Shown: piece after piece, positions 1 through 8,511 of the stretch
How positions within the stretch are numbered: the stretch's first letter is position 1
How the letters are laid out: the number at the start of each line of letters is the position of its first letter
From: Mycobacterium simiae
GTDB taxonomy: Bacteria; Actinomycetota; Actinomycetes; Mycobacteriales; Mycobacteriaceae
DNA: 64,000 nt
Direction of reading: 5' to 3'
NCBI RefSeq assembly: GCF_010727605.1
Contig: NZ_AP022568.1
Location: 1,426,001 to 1,490,000, forward strand
The notes under the pieces: model-generated
What the model was told of the DNA's origin: nothing
The model's database searches: none
Seen by the model: the letters and a program-made list of their open reading frames with translations, nothing else
Made by a program: the position numbers and the translations under genes

Positions 1-53
1 CCTTTGAATCTCGATCAGGCCCGAGGGCGGCCGCAGATTCAGGAGAACGTCGC

Positions 54-3000
54 TTGGCTAGGCAAGGATTCGTCCGGCGCTTGCGCGTCGCACCACCACG
101 CATGCCCGGTGGTGAAGTCGCGCTGCAGTCGCCACCTGAAGTGCCGCGCATCATTCCCGGCAGCTTGTTGACCAAGCTGATGCCGCTGATGATGGTCGTC
201 GCGAGTGTCGGGATGATCGCGCTGATGATCACGGTGGGCGGGCGCGATGTCACTCGCAACCCGATGTTCCTGATCTTCCCGATGATGATGGTCACCTCGG
301 TGGCGGGCATGTTCTTGGGCGGTGGCGGCAAGCCGGGCAAGGCCGCGGCCGAACTCGACGAGGAACGCAAGGACTTTTTCAGCTATCTCGCGGGCCTGCG
401 CGACGATGCCGAAGAAACCGGCGAAGCCCAGCGCGCCGCACTGGAGTGGAGCCATCCCGACCCCCGGACCCTGATCGACGTCGCCGGCACCCGCCGCATG
501 TGGGAACGCCGACCAACCGACCACGACTTCTGTCACGTGCGAGTCGGCGTCGGCACACACCGGCTGGCCACACGACTGGTGGCCCCGGAGACCGGACCGC
601 CCGAAGACCTGGAACCGGTATCGACCAATGCCCTGCGACGCTTCGTCACCGCCCACTCGGTGGTGCACGCCTTACCGACCGGGATTTCGCTTCGTGCCTT
701 CCCGGCGGTCAGCTTCGAAGGCGACCGCCAACTCAGCCAGCAGCTGGTGCGCTCGATGGTCTTGGAGCTCTGCGCCTTTCACGGCCCCGACCACCTACAG
801 ATCGCTGTCGTGACTGCCGATCCGGACAGCCCGAGCTGGAACTGGACGAAATGGCTTCCGCAGGTGCAACACGCGTCTGCGCGGGACGGATGCGGCGCGC
901 TGCGGATGCTCTACCCGTCGCTGGAGCTGCTGGAGAGTTCGCTGGCAGGCGACCTCTCCGAACGAGGGCGGTTCACCCGCAACGGCCAGCCGACCCAGGG
1001 TCTCAAACAGCTCGTCATCGTCATCGACGATGGCCATGTCACCGGCGATGAACGGTTGCTGACCGACGCCGGGCTGGACAGTGTCACGATTCTGGACCTC
1101 AACGGCCCTCGGGACGGGCCGATGTCACGACGCGGGCTGCAACTGGTCGTAGAAAACGACGATGTCGGCGCCCGCACGGCGGCCGGTACCGAGCGTTTCG
1201 CCACCCCGGACCGCCTCACTCTTGCCGAGGCCGAGGCCACCGCCCGGGCATTCAGCCGCTACCAGCTCGGCGGCGCGGCTCATATCGTGAGTCTCGAATC
1301 AGATTCCCGGGCAAGCGATCCCGGGCTGATGGCGCTACTGGGGATTCCGGACGCGGCGGCGATCGTTCCGGAGGAAGTGTGGCGCCAAACCACGCCACGC
1401 AGCCGTCTGCGCGTACCCGTCGGTTTCACGCCCGCCGGCAACCCGCTGGAGCTGGACATCAAAGAATCCGCCGAGGGCGGGATGGGTCCGCACGGTCTGT
1501 GCATCGGCGCGACCGGCTCGGGCAAGTCCGAATTCCTGCGCACGTTGGTGCTGGCGATGATCACTTCCCACTCACCCGAGGCACTGAACCTGGTCCTCGT
1601 CGACTTCAAGGGTGGGGCAACGTTTCTCGGTCTCGACGGCGCCCCACACATCGCGGCGATCATTACCAACCTCGAAGACGAGTTGACGATGGTCGACCGA
1701 ATGCGCGATGCGTTGGCCGGCGAGATGAACCGGCGACAAGAGCTGCTGCGCTCGGCGGGCAACTTCCCCAACGTCACCGAGTACCAGCGGGCCAGGGCCA
1801 ATGGTGCCGAACTCGATCCCCTGCCGGCGCTGTTTATCGTTGTCGACGAATTCTCCGAGTTACTCTCGCAGAAACCGGATTTCGCCGAACTCTTCGTCAT
1901 GATCGGCCGGCTCGGGCGCTCGTTACATATCCACCTGTTGCTGGCGTCGCAGCGGTTGGAAGAGGGGAAGCTGCGGGGACTCGACTCCCATCTGTCGTAC
2001 CGGATCGGCCTGAAGACGTTCTCGGCGGGCGAGTCACGCAGCGTACTTGGCGTCCCCGACGCCTATCACCTGCCCAGCGTTCCCGGTTCGGGTTTCCTGA
2101 AGTGCGACGCCGACGAGCCCATCCGGTTCAACGCGTCCTACGTCTCCGGCGAGTACGTCAGCCCCCGCCCGTCGGCACGGGGCGGGCGGAGCTCACGTCT
2201 CGGTGCGCAAGCAACCAAGCTGTTCACCGCGACCCCGGTCGACAAGGACCCAGTCCCCGTCGAGCCTGTCGACGAGCCCGACAGTGAGCCCGGGCAAGAC
2301 GCGGCGACGGGTCCGACCAAGACCACCCTGCTCGACGTGGTGGTCGGCAGGCTGCGGGGCCATGGCCGGCGCGCCCACGAAGTATGGCTGCCGCCCCTGG
2401 ACGCCAGCCCCGCCGTCAACCTTTTGTTGCCCCAAACAGAGTGGAGTCACCCGGGAAACCTCACCGGCGGGCTCTGGCTACCCATAGGCGTGGTGGATCG
2501 CCCCTACGACCAGCGACGTGACGCGTTGGTGATCGATCTCTCCGGCGCCCAGGGCAATGTCGCGGTGGTGGGTGGTCCGCAATCGGGCAAGTCGACGGCG
2601 ATCCGCACCATGATCATGGCCGCGGCAGCCACCCACACCCCGGAGCAGTTGCAGTTCTATTGCCTCGATTTCGGAGGCGGCACGTTGGGCAGCCTGGTGA
2701 GCCTGCCGCACGTCGGCAGCGTCGCGGGGCGCATGGACGCCGACCGGATTCGCCGCACCGTAGCGGAAATCAGTGGCCTGCTACGGGAACGCGAGGTTCG
2801 ATTCAGGGACCTGGGCATCGAATCGATGCGCGATTTCCGCCAGCGTAAGGCCCAACTGGCCGGTCTCCCCCCGGACGTGGCGGCTCGAGACCCGCTGAGC
2901 CAAGATAAGTTTGGCGACGTAGTACTGGTAGTCGATGGCTGGGCCACGATACGAAGCGACTTCGATATGCTTGAATCCGCCCTGCAAGCGATCGCAATCG

Positions 3001-4082
3001 GTGGCCTTTCGTACGGGGTCCATCTCGCGGTGACGGCCAGCCGGTGGATGGAGATCCGGCCGGCTGTCAAAGACATGCTGGGTACCCGCATCGAGTTGCG
3101 AATGGGCGACCCGGTCGACAGCGACATCGGCCGCAAATGGGCTGAACTGGTTCCGATAGGCCGACCCGGGCGCGGCATGAGCCCCGGCCGGCTGCACATT
3201 CTGATCGGGTTGCCTCGCCTGGACTCCAGCTCCAACATCGAGGATCTGCCCACTGGGGTGGCGAACTCCTGCGCGGCCGTGGGTGAAGCGTATGGTGACC
3301 GGCAGGCCCCGCCGGTGCGTATGCTCCCGCACAGCGTCGACCGCACCGAGGTCGTCGATGCCGCCAAACGCGCTGGCATGTTGGGCAAGTCGAAGGTCGC
3401 CATCGGCATCAACGAAACCGAGCTGGCCCCGGTGGTAGTCGATTTCAACGCGCAACCGCACTTCGTCGTGCTCGGGGACAGCGAATGCGGTAAGACTGGT
3501 CTGCTGCGCAACATGGCCGAGGGGTTGATGGAAAACACCTCACCGCAGGACTGCAAGATCGTCCTCGTCGACTTTCGGCGCACGCTGCTCGGCGTCGTCG
3601 ACAACGATTACCTCGGCGGGTACGCGACCGCGGCACAATCCTGCACCGAGCTGATGACGGCGTTGGCCGCCTCGTTGAAAGATCGGTTGCCACCGAGCGA
3701 CATCACCCAGCAGCAACTCAAAGACCGCTCGTGGTGGCAAGGCCCCGACATTCACGTGTTGATTGACGACTATGACCTGATTCCCGGTGGCTCGCTCAAT
3801 CACCCGCTGGGCCCGATAGTCGAATACTTCCCCCAGGCCCGGGACATCGGGCTTCGTGTCGTCGTCGCGCGTCGCATCGGCGGTGCAGCACGTGCCATCA
3901 TGGATCCGGTCATCGGGCGACTCAAGGATCTTTCGTGCAACGCGCTGGTGATGAGCGGCACCAAGGAAGAGGGTGCGCTGTTCGGATACAAGGCCCAGCA
4001 GATGCCACCCGGTCGAGGCATGCTCATCTCGCGCACATTGAAAAGCGACGTGATCCAGCTGTCCGGAATGCCCGACCTATGA
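54..4082 (+). CDS. eccC: EccC, FtsK/SpoIIIE-type ATPase of a type VII secretion system
   Basis: This 1,342-residue membrane ATPase recognises and drives export of WXG/PE/PPE substrates through the ESX membrane channel. Two hydrophobic segments lie near residues 35-100, followed by three FtsK-like nucleotide-binding domains. Their P-loops are GATGSGKS (about 485-492), GGPQSGKS (about 840) and GDSECGKT (about 1141). The first domain has a classical Walker B (VVDEF); the second and third read VVDG and LIDDYD, so ATPase 1 is the likely catalytic engine. The TTG start at 54 is chosen because AGGAGA sits at 41-46 and the residues that follow (GFVRR...P, P.GE.AL) match the usual EccC N-terminus. The frame stays open to the window edge, so an upstream start cannot be excluded. 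The gene is unsplit, unlike eccCa1/eccCb1 of ESX-1. It overlaps eccD by 4 bp. Confidence 0.95.
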   Translation: MARQGFVRRLRVAPPRMPGGEVALQSPPEVPRIIPGSLLTKLMPLMMVVASVGMIALMITVGGRDVTRNPMFLIFPMMMVTSVAGMFLGGGGKPGKAAAELDEERKDFFSYLAGLRDDAEETGEAQRAALEWSHPDPRTLIDVAGTRRMWERRPTDHDFCHVRVGVGTHRLATRLVAPETGPPEDLEPVSTNALRRFVTAHSVVHALPTGISLRAFPAVSFEGDRQLSQQLVRSMVLELCAFHGPDHLQIAVVTADPDSPSWNWTKWLPQVQHASARDGCGALRMLYPSLELLESSLAGDLSERGRFTRNGQPTQGLKQLVIVIDDGHVTGDERLLTDAGLDSVTILDLNGPRDGPMSRRGLQLVVENDDVGARTAAGTERFATPDRLTLAEAEATARAFSRYQLGGAAHIVSLESDSRASDPGLMALLGIPDAAAIVPEEVWRQTTPRSRLRVPVGFTPAGNPLELDIKESAEGGMGPHGLCIGATGSGKSEFLRTLVLAMITSHSPEALNLVLVDFKGGATFLGLDGAPHIAAIITNLEDELTMVDRMRDALAGEMNRRQELLRSAGNFPNVTEYQRARANGAELDPLPALFIVVDEFSELLSQKPDFAELFVMIGRLGRSLHIHLLLASQRLEEGKLRGLDSHLSYRIGLKTFSAGESRSVLGVPDAYHLPSVPGSGFLKCDADEPIRFNASYVSGEYVSPRPSARGGRSSRLGAQATKLFTATPVDKDPVPVEPVDEPDSEPGQDAATGPTKTTLLDVVVGRLRGHGRRAHEVWLPPLDASPAVNLLLPQTEWSHPGNLTGGLWLPIGVVDRPYDQRRDALVIDLSGAQGNVAVVGGPQSGKSTAIRTMIMAAAATHTPEQLQFYCLDFGGGTLGSLVSLPHVGSVAGRMDADRIRRTVAEISGLLREREVRFRDLGIESMRDFRQRKAQLAGLPPDVAARDPLSQDKFGDVVLVVDGWATIRSDFDMLESALQAIAIGGLSYGVHLAVTASRWMEIRPAVKDMLGTRIELRMGDPVDSDIGRKWAELVPIGRPGRGMSPGRLHILIGLPRLDSSSNIEDLPTGVANSCAAVGEAYGDRQAPPVRMLPHSVDRTEVVDAAKRAGMLGKSKVAIGINETELAPVVVDFNAQPHFVVLGDSECGKTGLLRNMAEGLMENTSPQDCKIVLVDFRRTLLGVVDNDYLGGYATAAQSCTELMTALAASLKDRLPPSDITQQQLKDRSWWQGPDIHVLIDDYDLIPGGSLNHPLGPIVEYFPQARDIGLRVVVARRIGGAARAIMDPVIGRLKDLSCNALVMSGTKEEGALFGYKAQQMPPGRGMLISRTLKSDVIQLSGMPDL

Positions 4083-5506
4083 CCACGACACCGCAGACAG
4101 CGCCGGGCCAGCTCGTCTCCGCCGCATCCTCACAGGTGCGAGTATCGGTGCTGTGCAACAAAATCCAGGCTGACGTAGTGCTGCCGCTCGATGTGCCGAT
4201 CGCTGCCCTGACTCCGGAGCTTTTAAAGCGCACGCTGGACGACGCGGCGGCCCAGTCTGGCGCCTCCGATGATCCGTTCGCCAACGAGGCCAAGCACAAT
4301 GTTTGGGTGCTGACCCGTTTCGGCAGCACGACGCCGCTGTCACCGGCCGATACATTGCGGGATGCCGATGTCACCGAGGGCACGCTGTTGCGGCTCACCG
4401 CGCGGCGTGCGTTGATCCCTCCGACACTGCATGACGACGTGGTGGACGCGGCCGCGCGCTTGAACAAATCCGGCCACCCCGCATGGGATGCCGCCGCGGC
4501 GCGCTGGATGGCGTTCCTCGGTGTACATCTGGCCTCAGGGGTATGGGTCTACTTTCTGCTCAGCGACGTGCCGGCCGTGAATCGTGCTGCCACGGTGGGA
4601 TTAGCGGCGGCGGTGGCGATTGTGCTCGTCGGTGCAGCTACGCTGGCCCACCGCTCCTATCAACAGTCCGATATAGCAACAGCACTGGGGTGGGCGGTCC
4701 TGCCGATCGCGGCGGCGGTCGTATGGGTGGGGCTGCATGGGCTGGATGGCTATGGGTGGACTGCGGGCTGCGTAATCATGGTGGCACTATCTGCAACGCT
4801 GCATCGCGTCATCGGCATCGGCCACTGGGGGTACCTCGCGGCGGGAGTGACTTTCGGCCTCACCGGACTCGCGCTGACGGTGTGGGCCGCGGGCGTGCGC
4901 GCCGACCTGGCGGGCGCCGGACTGGCATCGGTCGCGACCCTGGGCTGCCTCGCGGTCCGCAGGCTGGATCTCCGCCGTTCTCGTCGCGACGCGTCCGGGC
5001 GAGATTCCACGCCCGACGGCAGCGCCATACCCCCTGGCGCGGAGGGCATTTGGGCTGGTCTTCGGGCGGCGACCCTGACCCGTTCCGCGATCTACACCGG
5101 ACTGGCCGTCAGCGCCGGTCTCGGGACGCTAGCCGTGCTCGAGTACGCCCCGGTGCACTGGCCTGCCTTCGTTTTCGCGTTGAGCTGCGCGGCGGCTCTG
5201 GGGCTTTACAGTCGGCATCCGGTTAATGCGGAGGAGAAAGCCGGGTTGGCGATACCGGCCATTGCGTTGGCCGTCCTGAGTTGCGCGCAGGCGCGGGGCG
5301 GTAGCCCGCCGATGCCACTGGTCGCGTGGGGGGTTCTGTTGGCAGCGACCATGGTGCTCGTCGTCATCGGCACAAGTGCTTCGGCCCGCCGACTGCGCGC
5401 GTGGCCGAACACCGTGTCCGCGTACCTGACCTACCTGATCACCGCGGCGTTGATCCCGCTGGCGACATGGGCAGTCGGTGGTTACGAACGGTTGGGCATC
5501 GGATGA
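4079..5506 (+). CDS. eccD: EccD, multi-spanning ESX membrane channel component
   Basis: This 475-residue protein has a cytosolic ubiquitin-like (YukD-type) domain at about residues 18-105 and then a long run of hydrophobic helices to the C-terminus, the EccD architecture that lines the ESX inner-membrane complex. The ATG at 4079 overlaps the eccC stop as ATGA, which fixes the start; the frame is open further upstream but that stretch lies inside eccC. The stop overlaps mycP in the same way. The tight coupling indicates one operon with eccC, mycP and the EspI-like gene. Length is typical of the family. The ESX subtype cannot be assigned from this protein by eye. Confidence 0.93.
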   Translation: MTTTPQTAPGQLVSAASSQVRVSVLCNKIQADVVLPLDVPIAALTPELLKRTLDDAAAQSGASDDPFANEAKHNVWVLTRFGSTTPLSPADTLRDADVTEGTLLRLTARRALIPPTLHDDVVDAAARLNKSGHPAWDAAAARWMAFLGVHLASGVWVYFLLSDVPAVNRAATVGLAAAVAIVLVGAATLAHRSYQQSDIATALGWAVLPIAAAVVWVGLHGLDGYGWTAGCVIMVALSATLHRVIGIGHWGYLAAGVTFGLTGLALTVWAAGVRADLAGAGLASVATLGCLAVRRLDLRRSRRDASGRDSTPDGSAIPPGAEGIWAGLRAATLTRSAIYTGLAVSAGLGTLAVLEYAPVHWPAFVFALSCAAALGLYSRHPVNAEEKAGLAIPAIALAVLSCAQARGGSPPMPLVAWGVLLAATMVLVVIGTSASARRLRAWPNTVSAYLTYLITAALIPLATWAVGGYERLGIG

Positions 5507-6879
5507 GTCGTTGGGCGCGGCTGCTCACCGTCCTGCTAATTGCCGTGGTGCCGATTCTTGCGCCGGCACGGGCAGCGGCCATCGGGCCGCCGCCGATACC
5601 GCCCGGGGACCCGCTCCCCGGGGCCGTCGCACCACCGGACCCGACCGAGCAGAAAACCGCCTGCGGCGTGGGCACGCTGTCGCCGGGCACTCGGCTCGAG
5701 CTTCGCCCCAGCGCCGACGTAATGCTCAATTACACTAGTGCGTGGAGGTTTTCGCGCGGAACAGGACAGAAGGTTGCGGTCATCGATACCGGTGTGGCCC
5801 CCAACCCGCGACTACATGCGCTGGAAGCCGGCGGCGACTACGTGTCATCGTCAGACGGGTTGGTGGACTGCGACGCGCATGGAACCTTGGTTGCCGGTCT
5901 GATCGCCGCGGCACCGAGTCCCGACGACGCCTTTGCCGGCGTAGCACCCGATGCCGCCATCTTGTCGATCCGCCAGAACAGTGACTTGTACTCGGTCAAA
6001 GGAACGGGGTCTGCGCAAGGCGACCCGAATGCGGTGTCACCCGGTTACGGGAACACTCGGACGCTGGCGTTGGCCATCGTGCATGCAGTGGACATGGGTG
6101 CGACGGTCATCAATCTTTCGGAGACGGCATGCGCTCCGGTTGGCGGCGGCTTAGACGATGCCGCGGTCGGGCAAGCCGTCCGGTACGCATTCGAGCGCAA
6201 CGTCGTGGTGGTCGCGGCCGCCGGTAACGTCAGCACGCAGGGCCTGTGCAGCGCACAGAACGAGGTGCGCGACCCCAACCTTCCCTTAGCGGACGCGTGG
6301 AATTCGGTGCGTACGGTTGCCAGCCCCGCATGGTTTCGCGAGTATGTTCTCGCCGTCGCCGCGGTCGCACCGAATGGACAACCCAGTGACTTCTCCTTAC
6401 ACGGTCCATGGGTAAGCCTGGCCGCACCCGGCGAACAATTGATTTCGTTGAGCCCCAATGGCCCTGGGCTGATGAACGCGTGGCAGGATCCGCAGCGCGG
6501 CCTGGTGCCGGTCAATGGCACAAGCTTCGCCGCTCCGTTGGTCTCGGGCCTCGTCGCCCTGGTCCGCGCCCGCTTTCCCACGATGACGGCCGGCGAAGTC
6601 ATGACGCGGATCAAGCGGACCGCCCAGACACCGCAGACCGGTCCTAATGCCGCAACGGGCTACGGTGTGATCGACCCGGTGGCTGCCCTGACGGCCGACC
6701 TGCCCCCGGCCCGAGATATGCCGGATCCCCTTGCGGGCCGCCCTATTAGTGGTCCTCCCAGATTGAGTAAGAGCGACACCCGAGCGCGTGACATCTCGCT
6801 GGTGGTGGTCGCTTCCTGCGCAGCACTTGCAGCGGTCGCCCTGACGGTGGCCAAGAGCCGGAGTAGGGACCACGAGTGA
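5503..6879 (+). CDS. mycP: MycP, mycosin (subtilisin-like serine protease) of the ESX system
   Basis: This 458-residue membrane-anchored periplasmic protease stabilises the ESX membrane complex and processes some substrates. A signal peptide covers about residues 1-28 (hydrophobic core, then ARA). The subtilase triad is complete: Asp95 in VIDTGV, His126 in DAHGTLVAG and Ser341 in GTSFAAP. A C-terminal transmembrane helix (about 430-450) followed by a short basic tail anchors it. The ATG at 5503 overlaps the eccD stop and the stop overlaps the next GTG, so all four genes are translationally coupled. In the ESX-1, -2, -3 and -5 loci eccE lies next to mycP, but no eccE follows here. Confidence 0.95.
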   Translation: MSRWARLLTVLLIAVVPILAPARAAAIGPPPIPPGDPLPGAVAPPDPTEQKTACGVGTLSPGTRLELRPSADVMLNYTSAWRFSRGTGQKVAVIDTGVAPNPRLHALEAGGDYVSSSDGLVDCDAHGTLVAGLIAAAPSPDDAFAGVAPDAAILSIRQNSDLYSVKGTGSAQGDPNAVSPGYGNTRTLALAIVHAVDMGATVINLSETACAPVGGGLDDAAVGQAVRYAFERNVVVVAAAGNVSTQGLCSAQNEVRDPNLPLADAWNSVRTVASPAWFREYVLAVAAVAPNGQPSDFSLHGPWVSLAAPGEQLISLSPNGPGLMNAWQDPQRGLVPVNGTSFAAPLVSGLVALVRARFPTMTAGEVMTRIKRTAQTPQTGPNAATGYGVIDPVAALTADLPPARDMPDPLAGRPISGPPRLSKSDTRARDISLVVVASCAALAAVALTVAKSRSRDHE

Positions 6880-8495
6880 GCAACGGATTCGAAGAGATGC
6901 CGGACGAGTTTGACGAGATCGAAGCAAGGGCCGCACGGCTGCTGGCTCGGGTGGCAGCCCAGCGCACGCAACAACAAAGGCCGCAACCGGAATCGGATAA
7001 CGCATTCCGTGGCGGCGACGACGATTTTCTCGCACGCCCAGCTGAAGTGGAACCGGAACCGCCGCCGATGGCGGGTGCTGAAGCCCATGACGAGTACGTT
7101 GCCGAAGGTCACGACGAGTACGCTGCCGAAGGCCACGACGAGTACGCTGCCGAAGGCTACGACGAGAGCGTTGCCGAAGCCCATGACCAGGGCGGCGCCG
7201 AACCGCTAAAGCCGGCGGCGCCAAAGCGTATGGCGCCGCCGCCCTGGCAGTCGGCGGCCTCTCCGATGGACATCGAATTCGAGTCGATTCCCGACAGTCC
7301 AGCGCCGTCGATGGCGACCCGATCACCAACAAATCACGAGGACGCACTCGCCCACGATCCGCCACCGGACGCGGAGCCCTGGCCGCCACTGCCGCCGGCC
7401 CCCGGGTGGCCGCCCGGTCTGCCTCCGTTGCCCCCACCCGGGTGGCAGGCACCACCGCCACGGATGCCCGCGCCCGGGCAGGTGCGAGCACCACAAGAAC
7501 AATTGGCCCGGCATGCAACAACGCGCGCGGATGGTGCTGAACCGCACCCATTCCTGCTCGCGCCCTCGCTTGACGAGGCCCAAATCATCAATCGCGATCG
7601 GAATGCGCCGACATCGGGCTGGCGTCGAGCCGTGTACACCATCACCGGTCGGCGGCTCAATCCCGGACTTTCGCGCAGCCAGCGCGAACGCGACGCACTG
7701 TTCGAGCAGATCCGTCGGCCGATCGTCGGCGATTTCCGGATCGCGGTGCTCTCCATCAAGGGCGGCGTCGGCAAAACAACCACCACATTGGGTTTGGGCT
7801 CGGCGCTGGCAACGGTACGCACCGACCGCGTCATCGCCATCGACGCCAATCCGGATCGCGGCACACTGGCCGAAAGGGTCCCCGACACGTCGACATCGTC
7901 CACCGTGCGTGATCTCTTGCGGGACCGAAACATCAGGCGCTATGCGGATGTTCGCAACCACACCCGAATGGCGCCCAGCCGGCTCGAGGTGCTTGCCAGC
8001 GAGCAGGATCCCGCGGTGGCCGAGGTGTTCGGCGAAACCGATTACCGGCGCACTGTCGACACTCTGCGGCACTACTACAACATCATCCTCACCGATTGCG
8101 GTACCGGTATCATGCACTCAGCGATGGCCGGCGTGCTGGATTTGGCCAATGTGATTGTGCTGGTGAGCTTTCCGGCTATCGACGCAGCACGCAGCGCGTC
8201 GGCGACGCTGGATTGGCTGGCCCAGCACGGCCACGGCGCATTGGTGCGCGAAGCCCACGTGGTGTTGACCAAACCCAAGCGTGGTGCGGCGGCGCTGAAG
8301 TTGGACAAAGTGGTCGAGCACTTCGAGGCAAGGTGCCGGTCGACGCACATCATCCCGTTTGAACCGCATTTAGCCGAGGGAGCCGAATTCGACTTCGGTT
8401 TGCTCAAACCCGCTACGCGGCGGGCGTATTTCGGACTGGCCGGTGCCGTGTCGGAGAGGTTTTCACGTCAAGCCTGGCCGTACGAAACTCGTTGA
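6876..8495 (+). CDS. EspI-like MinD/ParA-type ATPase of the ESX locus
   Basis: This 539-residue protein resembles EspI and the MinD-like protein of ESX-2 loci. The N-terminal 250 residues are acidic and proline-rich, with four 8-residue repeats (about 72-103) and poly-Pro tracts. The C-terminal half is a deviant-Walker-A ATPase with KGGVGKTT at residues 295-302, followed by the ATPase motif IDANPDRGTL. EspI is known to couple ESX-1 secretion to cellular ATP; the same role here is inference. The GTG start overlaps the mycP stop as GTGA. It ends only 16 bp from the stop of the convergent giant gene. Confidence 0.85.
   Translation: MSNGFEEMPDEFDEIEARAARLLARVAAQRTQQQRPQPESDNAFRGGDDDFLARPAEVEPEPPPMAGAEAHDEYVAEGHDEYAAEGHDEYAAEGYDESVAEAHDQGGAEPLKPAAPKRMAPPPWQSAASPMDIEFESIPDSPAPSMATRSPTNHEDALAHDPPPDAEPWPPLPPAPGWPPGLPPLPPPGWQAPPPRMPAPGQVRAPQEQLARHATTRADGAEPHPFLLAPSLDEAQIINRDRNAPTSGWRRAVYTITGRRLNPGLSRSQRERDALFEQIRRPIVGDFRIAVLSIKGGVGKTTTTLGLGSALATVRTDRVIAIDANPDRGTLAERVPDTSTSSTVRDLLRDRNIRRYADVRNHTRMAPSRLEVLASEQDPAVAEVFGETDYRRTVDTLRHYYNIILTDCGTGIMHSAMAGVLDLANVIVLVSFPAIDAARSASATLDWLAQHGHGALVREAHVVLTKPKRGAAALKLDKVVEHFEARCRSTHIIPFEPHLAEGAEFDFGLLKPATRRAYFGLAGAVSERFSRQAWPYETR
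7089..7184 (+). repeat. Four 24-bp tandem repeats inside the EspI-like gene
   Basis: Four in-frame 24-bp units starting at 7089, 7113, 7137 and 7161 encode an acidic octapeptide of the form DEYAAEGH. The second and third units are nearly identical in DNA and the last is the most diverged. They lengthen the disordered N-terminal region and probably vary in number between strains. Confidence 0.85.
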
Positions 8496-8511
8496 CGGTC
8501 GCGTACGTCCA

